Positions 33,394 to 40,949 of a stretch of DNA of 40,949 nt are shown one piece after another. Position 1 is the first letter of the stretch; every line of letters starts with the position of its first letter. The notes beneath the pieces were generated by a model. It saw nothing but the letters and a program-made list of their open reading frames with translations. It was not told where the DNA came from and ran no database searches. The position numbers and the translations under genes were made by a program. Source of the DNA: an uncultured Actinomycetes bacterium (lineage in GTDB: Bacteria > Actinomycetota > Geothermincolia > Geothermincolales > RBG-13-55-18). The DNA lies in NCBI GenBank assembly GCA_937128055.1, contig CAKZMC010000191.1:1-40949 (forward strand). Reading direction: 5' to 3'.

Positions 33394-33400
33394 TCTTGCT

Positions 33401-33429
33401 TGACAGTGCAAGCTCAATCAAATAGACTT
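33401..33429 (+). promoter_or_regulatory. Strong promoter of the 33.6-40 kb redox operon
   Basis: A consensus TTGACA (33401-33406), a 17-base spacer and TAGACT (33424-33429). It is the best sigma-70-type promoter in the window. The leader is about 158 bases and ends in GGGAGG before the first gene. Confidence 0.75.
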
Positions 33430-33593
33430 GTTTGGCGGTGGCGGTTGAGTAGCGGATGGGTGCGACGTATTTTTCAGTATCAAGAATTTATTGTATTCGA
33501 GGACGCTTGCGATAGCTTTGCGTTTGCGGCTCGGACCGGTTCCGTTCATTGTTCGGGTAAAGGTGGGGTTAACTACTTCGGGAGGTAATGCAC

Positions 33594-34883
33594 ATGTACG
33601 AGGAACTAAACACCGCCATGTCCAGGGACGAAAGCATCTCCATGCTCAAGAAGGAAGTCCACGAGCTGGCCGTCAAGGACTTGAGGCCCATCTCGCTTCA
33701 GCTGGACAAGATGCATCCCCAGGAAGTCTGCGAGAAGGGGTCGCCCTATTACGAGGCGCACAAGAAGATAAAACAGATGGGGCTGCACAGGATGTACACG
33801 AGGAAGGAGTACGGCGGCCTGGAATCGACTCCCGAGGAGATACATGTCGTGCTGGAGGAGGTGTCCTGGGCGAGCATGGGTTTCGGGGGCGGCCTGGGCG
33901 TGGACATGTGCTGCATGGCCATCATCACGCTGACCAACGACATCCTGGGAGGCTCCGTCTCCGAGATGGTGGACGACATCGTCACGCCCTGGCTCGAGGA
34001 CGATGAGGGGAAATATCACGGGTGCATACCGTGGGTGGAGCCCGAGCACGGATCCGACATCATAGGCGCCTGCCATCTGCCCGACGAGCTCATCGTGGGA
34101 TATGGGCTGCGGGCTCCGGTGAGGATGGACGAGGAGGGGGACTTCTGGGTCCTCAACGGCATGAAGGCCCCGTGGACGACTTCGGGTCCGACGGCCACGC
34201 ACGGCGCGGTAATCGTCAACGCGCCTCCCCACGAGAGCATAGCGGACGCCACGCTGGCCTTCGTGCCCTTCGAGCTGGAGGGGGTGCGCAAGGGGCCAGC
34301 CCTGGAGAAGTTGGGCATGCGGGACGAGCCGCAGGGCGAGATAATCTTCGACAACGTCAAGGTCCCCAAGGAGTACGTCATCGTCATCCCCGGGCTCTGG
34401 AAATCCCTGGGGGGCACCATTCTCGCCCTGCTGAACGCGGGGATGGGCGCCCTGTACACCGGCCTGGGGAGAGCGGCCTTCGAGGAGGCCTTGAAGTACG
34501 CCAAGGAGAGGGTGCAGGGAGGCAGGCCCCTCATCGAGCACGACACCATGAAGATGCGTCTGGCGGAGATGTTCATGAAGGTGGAGGCGTGCAGGAGCTA
34601 TTCCAGGGCCGCCGTGAGCTATTCCCACGAGAAGGTCTTCAAGGAGACCGAGATGGATTTCCCCCACGGCATCTGCTTCGCCTGCAAGGCTTTCTGCACG
34701 CAGCAGGCCTTCGAGGTGGCCAGCGAGGCGGTCCAGATCCACGGAGGGTACGGGATAACCAAGGACAGCGTGGTCGAGAAGCTCTTCCGGGACGCGCGCA
34801 TGGGCCTGATCATGGACGGGTGCAACCGCGTGCTGACCCTCACGGCGGGCTGGAACCTGCAAGAGGCGTATTCGTTGGAATGA
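33594..34883 (+). CDS. Acyl-CoA dehydrogenase-family flavoprotein with altered active site
   Basis: First gene of the redox operon. Acyl-CoA dehydrogenase fold: N-terminal helices (SMLKKEVHELAVKDLRPISL), MYTRKEYGG, the flavin loop IPWVEPEHGSDIIG (intact GSD), DFWVLNGMKAPWTTSG and a C-terminal AVQIHGGYGITKDSVVEKLFRDAR. The motif that is YEGT with catalytic Glu in common enzymes reads IMDGCNRVL, i.e. Asp instead of Glu, and no helix-G Glu is obvious (WKSLGGTILALLNAG). It may therefore use an unusual base or catalyse a different flavin reaction on a CoA ester. ATG 33594 is set by GGGAGG eight bases upstream; ATG 33588 is too close. Eleven bases separate its stop (34883) from the next start at 34894. 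Confidence 0.9.
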   Translation: MYEELNTAMSRDESISMLKKEVHELAVKDLRPISLQLDKMHPQEVCEKGSPYYEAHKKIKQMGLHRMYTRKEYGGLESTPEEIHVVLEEVSWASMGFGGGLGVDMCCMAIITLTNDILGGSVSEMVDDIVTPWLEDDEGKYHGCIPWVEPEHGSDIIGACHLPDELIVGYGLRAPVRMDEEGDFWVLNGMKAPWTTSGPTATHGAVIVNAPPHESIADATLAFVPFELEGVRKGPALEKLGMRDEPQGEIIFDNVKVPKEYVIVIPGLWKSLGGTILALLNAGMGALYTGLGRAAFEEALKYAKERVQGGRPLIEHDTMKMRLAEMFMKVEACRSYSRAAVSYSHEKVFKETEMDFPHGICFACKAFCTQQAFEVASEAVQIHGGYGITKDSVVEKLFRDARMGLIMDGCNRVLTLTAGWNLQEAYSLE

Positions 34884-34893
34884 GGTGGGGGAG

Positions 34894-36357
34894 ATGTCAG
34901 GAGGGATAGACAGGAAACAGCTGGTCGACATTGCGGGAAAAGACAACGTCTTCGACGACGAAGAGACCCTCGACGCCTACTCGCAAGACGAGAGCTTCCT
35001 CCCGCCGCGGCGCCCGAGTTTCGTCGTGAAGCCCAAGGGGCGGGACGAGATCGTCGCGTTGCTGAAAATCGCCAACGAGACCAAGACCCCCCTCGTCCCG
35101 GTCAGCTCGGGCCCACCGCACTTCCGGGGGGATACCGTCCCGGAATACGGAGGGATAGTGCTCGACCTCTCGGGGATGAGCAAGATCCTCTTCGTGGACA
35201 GGGAGGACCGGGTGGCGATGATCGAGCCGGGAGTGAGGTTCCGCGAGCTCCAGGCGGCGTTGCGCAAGGAGGGCATGAAGCTCCCCATACCGCTATGCCC
35301 GAGGGAGACGAAGTCGGTGGTGGGGAGCTGCCTGGAAAGGGAGCCGCACACCATCCCCAAGTACCACCTCGACCACTGCGACCCCCTGTCGTGCGCGGAG
35401 GTGGTCTTCGGGACGGGCGACGTTTTCTGCACCGGCGAGGCGGCGGGCCCGGGCACCATCGAAGACAAGCAGAAGGCGGGGTGGCGGCAGAAGATAAGGG
35501 TGGAGCCGCAGACGGAACTGATACGCCTCTTCCAGGGCTCGCAGGGCACCATGGGCATCGTTACCTGGGTGACCGTGAGGTGCGAGGTCATGCCCGGCAC
35601 CCAGAAGCCACTCCTGGCGGCGGGCGACGACCTGGAAGCCCTGCTCGAGTTCCTCTACCGGCTGGTGAGGATGAGGCTCTGCGACGAGGCCTTCATCCTT
35701 GACGGCGCCGACATGGCGGCCATCGCGGCGGAGGACGGTGACGTCGACGCCCTGCAGGACACCCTGCCGCGGTGGATCCTCTTCTTCTGCATAAGCGGCT
35801 ACCGCATACTTCCGGAGGAGAGGGTCTCCATACTGGAGAAGGAAACCAGGGAGATAGCCAAGCTGTGCAACGTCGGCCTGCAGGACGCCGTGGCGGGCCT
35901 TCCCGCGGAAAAGGTTCTGGACATCACCGGCCAGCCCTGCGCGGACACCTACTGGAAGTTGAGGAAGAGGGGCGCTTGCCAGGACATCTATTTTATAAGC
36001 TCCTTCGACGGCATCGCGAGATGCGTGGAGGTGATGCGGGAGTTCGCGGGCAGGAACGGCTTGCCCGTAAGGGACATCGGCGTCTACGTGCAACCGGTGT
36101 GCCAGGGACATGGGTATCACTGCGAGTTCAACATCTTCCACAAAGGGGAGGATCATGCGGAGAGGGAGAGGGTCAAGGACGCCTACGAATCGTTGTGCCG
36201 CGTGCTCTTGAACAACGGGGCCTTCTTCTCGCGCCCCTACGACCTGCTCCCGGAGATGGTCTACGAGAGGGACGCCGTGGCGGGTGGCGTCCTGCGCAAG
36301 GTGAAGAGCGTCTTCGACCCCAACAACATCCTCAACCCCGGTAAACTGTGTTTCTGA
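34894..36357 (+). CDS. FAD-binding oxidase (VAO/PCMH family, GlcD-like)
   Basis: FAD-linked oxidoreductase of the vanillyl-alcohol-oxidase / PCMH fold. The flavin-binding part is visible: FVVKPKGRDEIVALLKIANE, VPVSSGPPHFRGDTVP, GGIVLDLSGMSKILFVD and IEPGVRFRELQAALRKEG, then FQGSQGTMGIVTWVTVRCEV. The C-terminal half ends with the family's typical KVKSVFDPNNILNPGKLCF. In GlcD/DLD relatives such proteins oxidise 2-hydroxy acids and deliver electrons to an Fe-S partner, here the next gene, 14 bases downstream. The track start at GTG 34885 is replaced by ATG 34894, which GAGGTGG precedes at a good distance. Substrate is not evident; a second, distinct FAD oxidase follows in the same operon. Confidence 0.9.
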   Translation: MSGGIDRKQLVDIAGKDNVFDDEETLDAYSQDESFLPPRRPSFVVKPKGRDEIVALLKIANETKTPLVPVSSGPPHFRGDTVPEYGGIVLDLSGMSKILFVDREDRVAMIEPGVRFRELQAALRKEGMKLPIPLCPRETKSVVGSCLEREPHTIPKYHLDHCDPLSCAEVVFGTGDVFCTGEAAGPGTIEDKQKAGWRQKIRVEPQTELIRLFQGSQGTMGIVTWVTVRCEVMPGTQKPLLAAGDDLEALLEFLYRLVRMRLCDEAFILDGADMAAIAAEDGDVDALQDTLPRWILFFCISGYRILPEERVSILEKETREIAKLCNVGLQDAVAGLPAEKVLDITGQPCADTYWKLRKRGACQDIYFISSFDGIARCVEVMREFAGRNGLPVRDIGVYVQPVCQGHGYHCEFNIFHKGEDHAERERVKDAYESLCRVLLNNGAFFSRPYDLLPEMVYERDAVAGGVLRKVKSVFDPNNILNPGKLCF

Positions 36358-36371
36358 AAGGAGAAGGCAAG

Positions 36372-37652
36372 ATGGCTTTGGAGGATTACGAATTCGGGGC
36401 CAGGTACTGCTCGCGGGATTCCATATGCAAGTTCATTCCCCAGTACGCGGTCAAGGACGCCCGCTTCGCGCAGTGCTGCCCCTCCATATCCAGGTATAAC
36501 GTCCACGCCTATTCCGGCGGGGGAAGGGTGATCATGGCGACCTCGCTCCTGCAGGGAAGGGGGGAGATCAGCGAGGAGGTCAAGGAGATCATATACAAGT
36601 GCCAGCTTTGCGGCGCCTGCCAGACCTCCTGCCACATCGTCACGGAGCTGGTGGAGCCTCTGGAGATAGCGCGCGAACTGAAGTTCCGCTGCGTGGAGGA
36701 GGGCAAGGAGAACCAGGCCCTGTCGAGCGTGAGGGAAAGGCTGGTCAAGACGAACAATATCTTCGGCAAGAAACAGGCCGACAGGGGGAAGTGGGCGGAG
36801 GGCCTGAAGGTCAAGGATGCGGGCGCGGAGGCGGCCGAGGTGCTCTTCTTTGCCGGGTGCCGGCTCTCCTACGACGATTCTTTCGCGCCGGTGGCCAGGA
36901 AATCCGTGGAGCTGATGAGCGGAGCGGGGATGGATGTGGGAATACTTGGAAAAGGAGAGACGTGCTGCGGCGGCCGCCTCTTCGACATGGGTTACAGGGA
37001 GGATTTCCGCAAGCTCGCAAGCACCATCGCGAAGAAGATCAAGGCTTGTGGCGCCAAGCGCTTGGTGACCGCCTGCGGGTGCTGCTACGGAACCTTTAAG
37101 CAGTTCTTCCCCATGATGGAGCTGGATCTCGAGGGCGTCGAGCTCCTGCACATATCGGAAGTCCTCGACGACCTCATGGGGGAAGGCAAGATCGAGCTCA
37201 AGAGGGAGATACCCCTGCGCGTCACCTATCACGACCCCTGCCACCTGGGGAGGCTGGGCGAACCCTATGAACGGTGGGAGGGGCAATACGTGAAGAAGCT
37301 GGGCCTGTGGGTGGCCGAGCCCGACAGGGAGGTGAGGAGGGGCCTGGGGGGAGTCTTCGACCCCCCGAGAAACGTCATCGCGGGCATCGAGGGCATAAAG
37401 CTCGTGGAGATGAAGAGGAAGCGCGAGTACGCCTGGTGCTGCGGGGCCGGAGGGGGCGTCCTGGAGGCGTACCCGGAGTTCGCGGCCTGGACGGCCGGGG
37501 AAAGGCTGCAGGAGGCGATGAGCGAAGGCTGCGAGGCGCTGGTGACGGCCTGTCCCTGGTGCGAGACGGCCTTCAGGATGGCAGTCAAGGAAAGCGGTGT
37601 AGGCGAGCTCAAGGTGATGGACCTGGTGGACCTGGTCGCCATGGCGACATGA
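36372..37652 (+). CDS. HdrD/GlpC-like Fe-S protein with two CCG domains
   Basis: Electron-transfer subunit. A ferredoxin-type cluster motif CQLCGACQTSCH lies at about residues 78-88. An extra group of four Cys (YCSRDSICKF, then FAQCCPSI) precedes it and may bind a second cluster. Two cysteine-rich CCG domains follow: first FFAGCRLSY...TCCGGRLFD...ACGCCYG, second YHDPCHLG...WCCGAGGGV...ACPWCE. In HdrB/HdrD such domains bind noncubane [4Fe-4S] clusters; in GlpC/LutA they link flavin oxidases to quinone or carriers. No transmembrane segment, so soluble. ATG 36372 has AAAGGAG eight bases upstream. Sandwiched between two FAD oxidases, it is likely their shared electron outlet. Confidence 0.9.
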   Translation: MALEDYEFGARYCSRDSICKFIPQYAVKDARFAQCCPSISRYNVHAYSGGGRVIMATSLLQGRGEISEEVKEIIYKCQLCGACQTSCHIVTELVEPLEIARELKFRCVEEGKENQALSSVRERLVKTNNIFGKKQADRGKWAEGLKVKDAGAEAAEVLFFAGCRLSYDDSFAPVARKSVELMSGAGMDVGILGKGETCCGGRLFDMGYREDFRKLASTIAKKIKACGAKRLVTACGCCYGTFKQFFPMMELDLEGVELLHISEVLDDLMGEGKIELKREIPLRVTYHDPCHLGRLGEPYERWEGQYVKKLGLWVAEPDREVRRGLGGVFDPPRNVIAGIEGIKLVEMKRKREYAWCCGAGGGVLEAYPEFAAWTAGERLQEAMSEGCEALVTACPWCETAFRMAVKESGVGELKVMDLVDLVAMAT

Positions 37653-37704
37653 GCGCCGCCCGCGGACGCTTGGTTCTTTCACGACCGGATGGAGGAGGTG
37701 CGCG

Positions 37705-39378
37705 ATGGCACTCGAGGAGAGCTCCCAGGCATATAGGCAGCTGAGGGAGATAGTGGGCGAAGAGAACATCACCACGGATCCCGTGGTCATGGACACGTAC
37801 GTATGGCAGTGGCTGGGGGACCTGGTCGGCGAGAAGGGCAACTGCTTCATGCCCTTGAGGCCGGAGGCCGTCGTCCTTCCCGGCAGCACCAGGGAAGTGC
37901 AGCGGGTGGTGAAGGTCTGCAACCGCTTCGGGCTCAAGTTCAAGGCGCATTCCACGGGCTGGATCTCCTACGCCGCCCCCTTGACGGAAGGCGTCGTCAT
38001 CCTGGATCTGCGCAGGATGGACAGGATCTTGGAGATCAACACCAAGGACATGTACGCGCTGATCGAGCCCTACGTGACCTTCTCCCAGTTGCAGGCCGAG
38101 TTGATGAAGGTCGGCTTGAACTGCGAGGTGAACGCGGCGGGCAGCAATTGCTCGGCGCTGGCACAGGCCGCGGCCGGTTTCGGCGCCGGTTACGGCAACT
38201 ACCACATGGGGTATGGCGCGGGTACCCTGCTGGGCGTGGAATGGGTGCTGCCCGACGGGGAGGTCCTGAAGATGGGTTCTCTGGGTTCCGGCTGCGGGTG
38301 GATAACCAGCGACGGCCCCGGCCCCAGCCTCAAGGGCATCATGAGGGGGCACATGGGGACGCTCGGTGGATGCGGCGTCTTCACCAAGTGCGCCCTCAGG
38401 GTTTACCACTGGCCGGGGCCCACGGAGATCGTGTGCGAGAACGAGGCGATGCCGGGTTATGAGAGGTTCGTGAACCTCCCGGACAACATCGCCATGTATT
38501 ACCTCTACTTCGACGATTACGAGAAGAGGAGCGAGGCCATCTGCAAGGTGGGGGAGGAGGACATAGGTTACGTAATGGGCTTCATGCAGAGGGGGCTGGC
38601 GATCCTCGGCCTCGCCGACACCAACGCCCACTTCGTGGACCTCAAGGAAGACCTCTTCGACGCCTTGCCGTCCATCTCGTTCGTGGTCCTTTTGGCCACC
38701 CATTCCCGGGAGGAGCTGGAGCACCAGAAAAGGGTGCTGGAGAAGATACTGGAGGAAACCGGCGGCGGGTACATCGAATTGCTGCAGCAGGAGCCCTTCA
38801 ACGACGTCATAACCCTGCACCTCATCAAGGTCGGCACCCTTTCCGCGCACGCCGTCTGCGGCAGGTCGGGGGCTTTCCTGTGCGCGCCGGGCTCGAACGC
38901 CGTCACCAGGCGCATTGCAGGCAGGCTGGAGAGCCTGTCCATCGAGCTGAAGAAAAAGTACATAGAGGAGGGCAAGCTGGTGGACGACGGCGGAGAGGGC
39001 ACCTGGGGCGTGGTATGGGACCACGGGCATACCATCTACATAGAGAACCTGGTGGAGTGGGATCCCGCAGACCCCGAGTCGAGCATGGCCCACGTGAGGC
39101 TGCAGGAAGAGGTGAACAAGGAGACCATAGAAAAACTGAGCTACCTCTCCTCCATGGGGACTTTCGTGGAGGAGAGCGCGAAGATGAACCCGGAGGACAT
39201 GGTCAAGCTCAAGGACATGACGCCGTCGGACCTCATCGAGAAGAGCGAGGAGATGGCCGCGGCGCATTCTCCCTACGACGCGAAGTTGGGGCCGCTGCTG
39301 CGCAATTACCATGTCTGGTTGCGGAGGATAAGGGAGCAGCTGGATCCGAACAACTCCTCGGACGCCAGCCCCCCCTAA
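37705..39378 (+). CDS. Second FAD-binding oxidase (VAO/PCMH family)
   Basis: Larger (557 residues) relative of the FAD oxidase two genes earlier, but distinct. N-terminal flavin domain: LRPEAVVLPGSTREVQRVVK, FKAHSTGWISYAAP, VVILDLRRMDRILEIN and ALIEPYVTFSQLQAELMKVG. A Gly-rich portion follows (AAAGFGAGYGNYHMGYGAG), then MGTLGGCGVFTKCALRVY, and the C-terminus ends in the familiar RRIREQLDPNN. The usual GGxS or RGGGH segment near the FAD pyrophosphate is replaced by HSTGW. ATG 37705 follows GGAGGAGG. The gap to the Fe-S gene is 52 bases. Having two different FAD oxidases around one CCG protein suggests a heterotrimeric or two-substrate redox complex (inference). Confidence 0.9.
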   Translation: MALEESSQAYRQLREIVGEENITTDPVVMDTYVWQWLGDLVGEKGNCFMPLRPEAVVLPGSTREVQRVVKVCNRFGLKFKAHSTGWISYAAPLTEGVVILDLRRMDRILEINTKDMYALIEPYVTFSQLQAELMKVGLNCEVNAAGSNCSALAQAAAGFGAGYGNYHMGYGAGTLLGVEWVLPDGEVLKMGSLGSGCGWITSDGPGPSLKGIMRGHMGTLGGCGVFTKCALRVYHWPGPTEIVCENEAMPGYERFVNLPDNIAMYYLYFDDYEKRSEAICKVGEEDIGYVMGFMQRGLAILGLADTNAHFVDLKEDLFDALPSISFVVLLATHSREELEHQKRVLEKILEETGGGYIELLQQEPFNDVITLHLIKVGTLSAHAVCGRSGAFLCAPGSNAVTRRIAGRLESLSIELKKKYIEEGKLVDDGGEGTWGVVWDHGHTIYIENLVEWDPADPESSMAHVRLQEEVNKETIEKLSYLSSMGTFVEESAKMNPEDMVKLKDMTPSDLIEKSEEMAAAHSPYDAKLGPLLRNYHVWLRRIREQLDPNNSSDASPP

Positions 39379-39496
39379 GAAGCGCGCGGCGGGAGGCCCG
39401 CGCGGGGAGGCGCGGTCCTTTCGCCGCGGGAAAGCGGGCTGGGAGGCGGAGAGCCGCCGCGTGTGGCTGTGGCGTGGTCGAAAAGGAGGTAAGGTT

Positions 39497-40060
39497 ATGG
39501 CATTGACGTACGGGACCAAGGAATGGGACGAGGCTTACGAGGCGAAGCTCAGGGAAAGGCTGGAAAATGTTCCCAAGCCTTTCGTGGTCGGGACGCCGGA
39601 GTGGGTCCACGAGCTCAAAGAGGTGGTGAACAAGGACGACACCTACAAGAACGCGGCGAAGGGATGGGAGTACACCATAACCCTCGATGTGGGGGCGAAG
39701 CCGGAGTACGGCATCGACGAAAACGTGTGCATCTTTCTCGATATCTGGCACGGGGAGTGCAGGTCGGCGAGGATCCTCCCCAAGGAGGAGGCGGAAAAGG
39801 CGGACTACGTATTCAGCGGCACGTACGAGACATGGAAGAGCGTGGCAAAGCTGGAGAAAGATACCATGAAGCTGGTGGTGCAGGGGGAGATCAAGCTCAA
39901 GGGCGACCTCGCCAGGATGATGAAGTACGTCAAGGCGGCCAAGAGGCTGGCCGAGCTTTCGGGAGTCGTCGAGGGAGTATGGGCCGACGAGCTTCCTCCC
40001 GCCGAGCTGGAGAAGTTCAAGTCGGATATAAGAGAGCTGCGGGCCGAGTTCGGGGTATAG
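39497..40060 (+). CDS. SCP2 sterol-binding-domain-like protein
   Basis: A 187-residue soluble protein whose pattern fits SCP-2 lipid-transfer domains: GWEYTITLDVG, then CIFLDIWHGECRSARILPK, YVFSGTYETWKSVAKLEKDT and the amphipathic KLVVQGEIKLKGDLARMMKY. SCP2 folds bind lipids or acyl-CoAs in a hydrophobic tunnel, so a substrate carrier for the preceding dehydrogenase and oxidases is plausible. The start is clear: AAAAGGAGG seven bases before ATG 39497 (the track's 39461 is too early). The 118 bases before it are G+C-rich with an imperfect hairpin near 39383-39405 but no T-run, so it is probably still within the operon. Confidence 0.82.
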   Translation: MALTYGTKEWDEAYEAKLRERLENVPKPFVVGTPEWVHELKEVVNKDDTYKNAAKGWEYTITLDVGAKPEYGIDENVCIFLDIWHGECRSARILPKEEAEKADYVFSGTYETWKSVAKLEKDTMKLVVQGEIKLKGDLARMMKYVKAAKRLAELSGVVEGVWADELPPAELEKFKSDIRELRAEFGV

Positions 40061-40177
40061 CGGGAGCGGCTCGCCAGCCCGCCCCAAGGTGATCGCGCCG
40101 GCCACGGTGCCGGGGCGTCGGGCCATGCGTGCGAACGGGCCGTTTCGCGTAGATCCGCTCTAAGGCAGGTGGTGAAA

Positions 40178-40470
40178 ATGCGGGTTTGGGCACAGTGCCC
40201 CATCAGCTTCCCGGAAGAGATGAGGGATGCCGCGGGGCCCATCAGGGAGGCGTACAGCAGCACGGCGATGCGGGCATGCAGGCCCGACACGGAGGTCGCG
40301 GTCAAGTTCCCCGAGGAGGGGCTCAGGGACACCGACATCTTCTTCTGGAAATACCCCTACTTCCTGCATTATGCCCCCATAATGGAGGGGCTCTTGCAGA
40401 GCGAGAGGGAAGGATACGACGCCGCGGCGATCCTCTGCTTCCTGGTCCAGCTCGGCCCTTGGGGCGAGAC
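40178..40470 (+). CDS. Asp/Glu (hydantoin) racemase-like protein, truncated
   Basis: The frame opens at ATG 40178 with AGGTGG five bases upstream and is absent from the ORF track because no stop follows before the window end. About 90 residues look native: VWAQCPISFPEEMRDAAGPI, KYPYFLHYAPIMEGLLQSER and GYDAAAILCF. The last resembles the GYDA-x-CF strand with the first active-site Cys of aspartate/glutamate/hydantoin racemases. In that family CF is normally followed by a DPGL-type loop; here it reads CFLVQLGPWGET and then turns into GGDEF-like sequence. The boundary near 40440-40475 is approximate. It would be the last gene of the redox operon, cut by a probable chimeric junction. What remains is too short to settle function. 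Confidence 0.5.
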
Positions 40471-40620
40471 GCTGGAGGAAGCGCTCGCCTCGCGGCTGGA
40501 GGCGGGCGGGGCGTTTGGGCTGGCCCTCATTGACCTCGACGGCTTTAAGGGGGTCAACGACTGCGAGGGGCACGCCCAGGGTGACCAGGTGCTGCGGGTC
40601 TTTGCGGCGGCCCTGCGCGG
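40471..40620 (+). other. GGDEF (diguanylate cyclase) domain fragment, likely foreign
   Basis: The plus-strand frame continuing from the racemase-like gene reads LEEALASRLEAGGAFGLALI, DLDGFKGVND, GHAQGDQVLR and VFAAAL. This is the first third of a GGDEF domain (the DLDxFKxxND substrate strand and the GHxxGDxxL helix), but without the GG(D/E)EF signature, which would come later. There is no start, linker or end of its own. It is in frame with the racemase fragment by chance or by duplication, and is cut again near 40620 where antisense DUF1365 begins. Best read as a piece joined during assembly. Confidence 0.65.
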
Positions 40621-40624
40621 CGAA

Positions 40625-40948
40625 GGCGGCCTGCAGCGTGCGGCCCCAGGCCGGGGCGTCGAGCAGGTAGCAGTGCCGCTCGCCGAAAGTGTTGTTGACC
40701 TCCGCCACGATCGCCCGCAGCGAGCCGTCGGGCCGGTGGCAGTACCAGAAGCTCACGGGCTTGAAGGCGTAGCCCAGCGTCCGCGCGTAGGTGTGCAGCC
40801 AGACCGCGCCGTCCGCGTCCGCGATGCCATGCCGCGTCAGCAGCTCCCGCAGCCAGGCCAGCGCACCGCCGGCCTCGGGGCCACGCCCGTCGCCGTGGTC
40901 GCGGTCATGGAAACTGATCGGCGCCACTCGGTTGAGGGGCAGCCCGGC
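40625..40948 (-). CDS. DUF1365 family protein, both ends missing, likely foreign
   Basis: Read on the minus strand from the window edge: GLPLNRVAPISFHDRDHGDG, a helix (ALAWLRELLTRHGIADADG), then the family's hallmark VWLHTYARTLGYAFKPVSFW followed by YCHRPDGSLRAIVAEVNNTF and GERHCYLLDAPAWGRTLQA. DUF1365 proteins are widespread in Proteobacteria (often beside cyclopropane-fatty-acid synthase-like genes), less so in this contig's apparent lineage. After GRTLQA the frame becomes the reverse complement of the GGDEF fragment, where DUF1365 proteins normally continue with a KxFHVSPF-type segment. The track extends the frame to 40160, but that part is antisense of other genes. A third joined piece at an unreliable contig end is the simplest reading. 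Confidence 0.72.
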
Positions 40949-40949
40949 A

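Noticed and set aside
40160-40927. Full-length minus-strand DUF1365 ORF as given in the track
   Set aside because: Only about 40625-40948 resembles DUF1365; the remainder is the reverse complement of the GGDEF and racemase-like sequence.
40178-40949. Genuine racemase-GGDEF fusion protein
   Set aside because: Both domains are cut inside their folds, the GG(D/E)EF motif is missing, and the rest of the frame is antisense of a DUF1365 gene.

Overview
The window is a high-G+C bacterial contig, almost certainly Actinomycetota (inference). Pointers: the enolase / FtsB-DivIC-like / DUF501 / Ppx-GppA gene set that clusters in actinobacteria, a SpoIID-type protein with its GHG motif at the N-terminus, extended -10 promoters with little or no leader, an ECF sigma factor beside a DUF5667 protein, and an LPATG sortase-anchored surface protein (so a Gram-positive-type envelope). 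The many acyl-CoA dehydrogenases, MaoC hydratases and flavin/Fe-S redox proteins suggest an uncultivated, perhaps anaerobic or thermal, lineage such as the Geothermincolia. That placement is a guess from gene content.

Layout. 1-3.1 kb: end of an unknown gene, then a NarL-type two-component pair. 3.2-3.4 kb: a 21-bp tandem repeat array followed by a small winged-helix gene. 4.3-6.6 kb: SpoIID-like protein with exact 105-residue modules. 6.9-11.4 kb: enolase, a membrane-anchored hypothetical, pyruvate kinase and an FtsB/DivIC-like protein. 11.6-13.1 kb (minus): DUF5667 protein and ECF sigma factor. 13.5-16.9 kb: Cys-rich secreted protein, a HadA/HadB-like pair, a minus-strand acyl-CoA dehydrogenase and another MaoC hydratase. 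17.0-19.2 kb: DUF501, Ppx/GppA, a single-domain response regulator and tRNA-Leu(TAA).

19.3-24.4 kb: an unfamiliar block with two proteins that are each internally duplicated (one TIGR04076-like, one with zinc ribbons) beside two tandem acyl-CoA dehydrogenase paralogues, the second with a degenerate active site. 24.7-26.6 kb: LPATG surface protein behind a hairpin-rich leader. 26.6-27.8 kb: a sulfite-oxidase-fold molybdoenzyme gene flanked by diverged direct repeats. 27.8-30.6 kb: small hypothetical, ornithine-decarboxylase-family enzyme and a GNAT-like protein. 30.6-32.8 kb (minus): orphan hybrid-free sensor kinase. 33.4-40.5 kb: a long operon from a strong promoter: acyl-CoA dehydrogenase, FAD oxidase, HdrD/GlpC-like Fe-S protein, second FAD oxidase, SCP2-like protein, and the start of an Asp/Glu-racemase-like gene. 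This is the best candidate for an undescribed redox pathway.

The last ~0.5 kb does not fit: the racemase-like frame runs into a GGDEF fragment and then into an antisense DUF1365 gene start of proteobacterial character. It is most likely an assembly chimera and should not be read as biology without read-level support.
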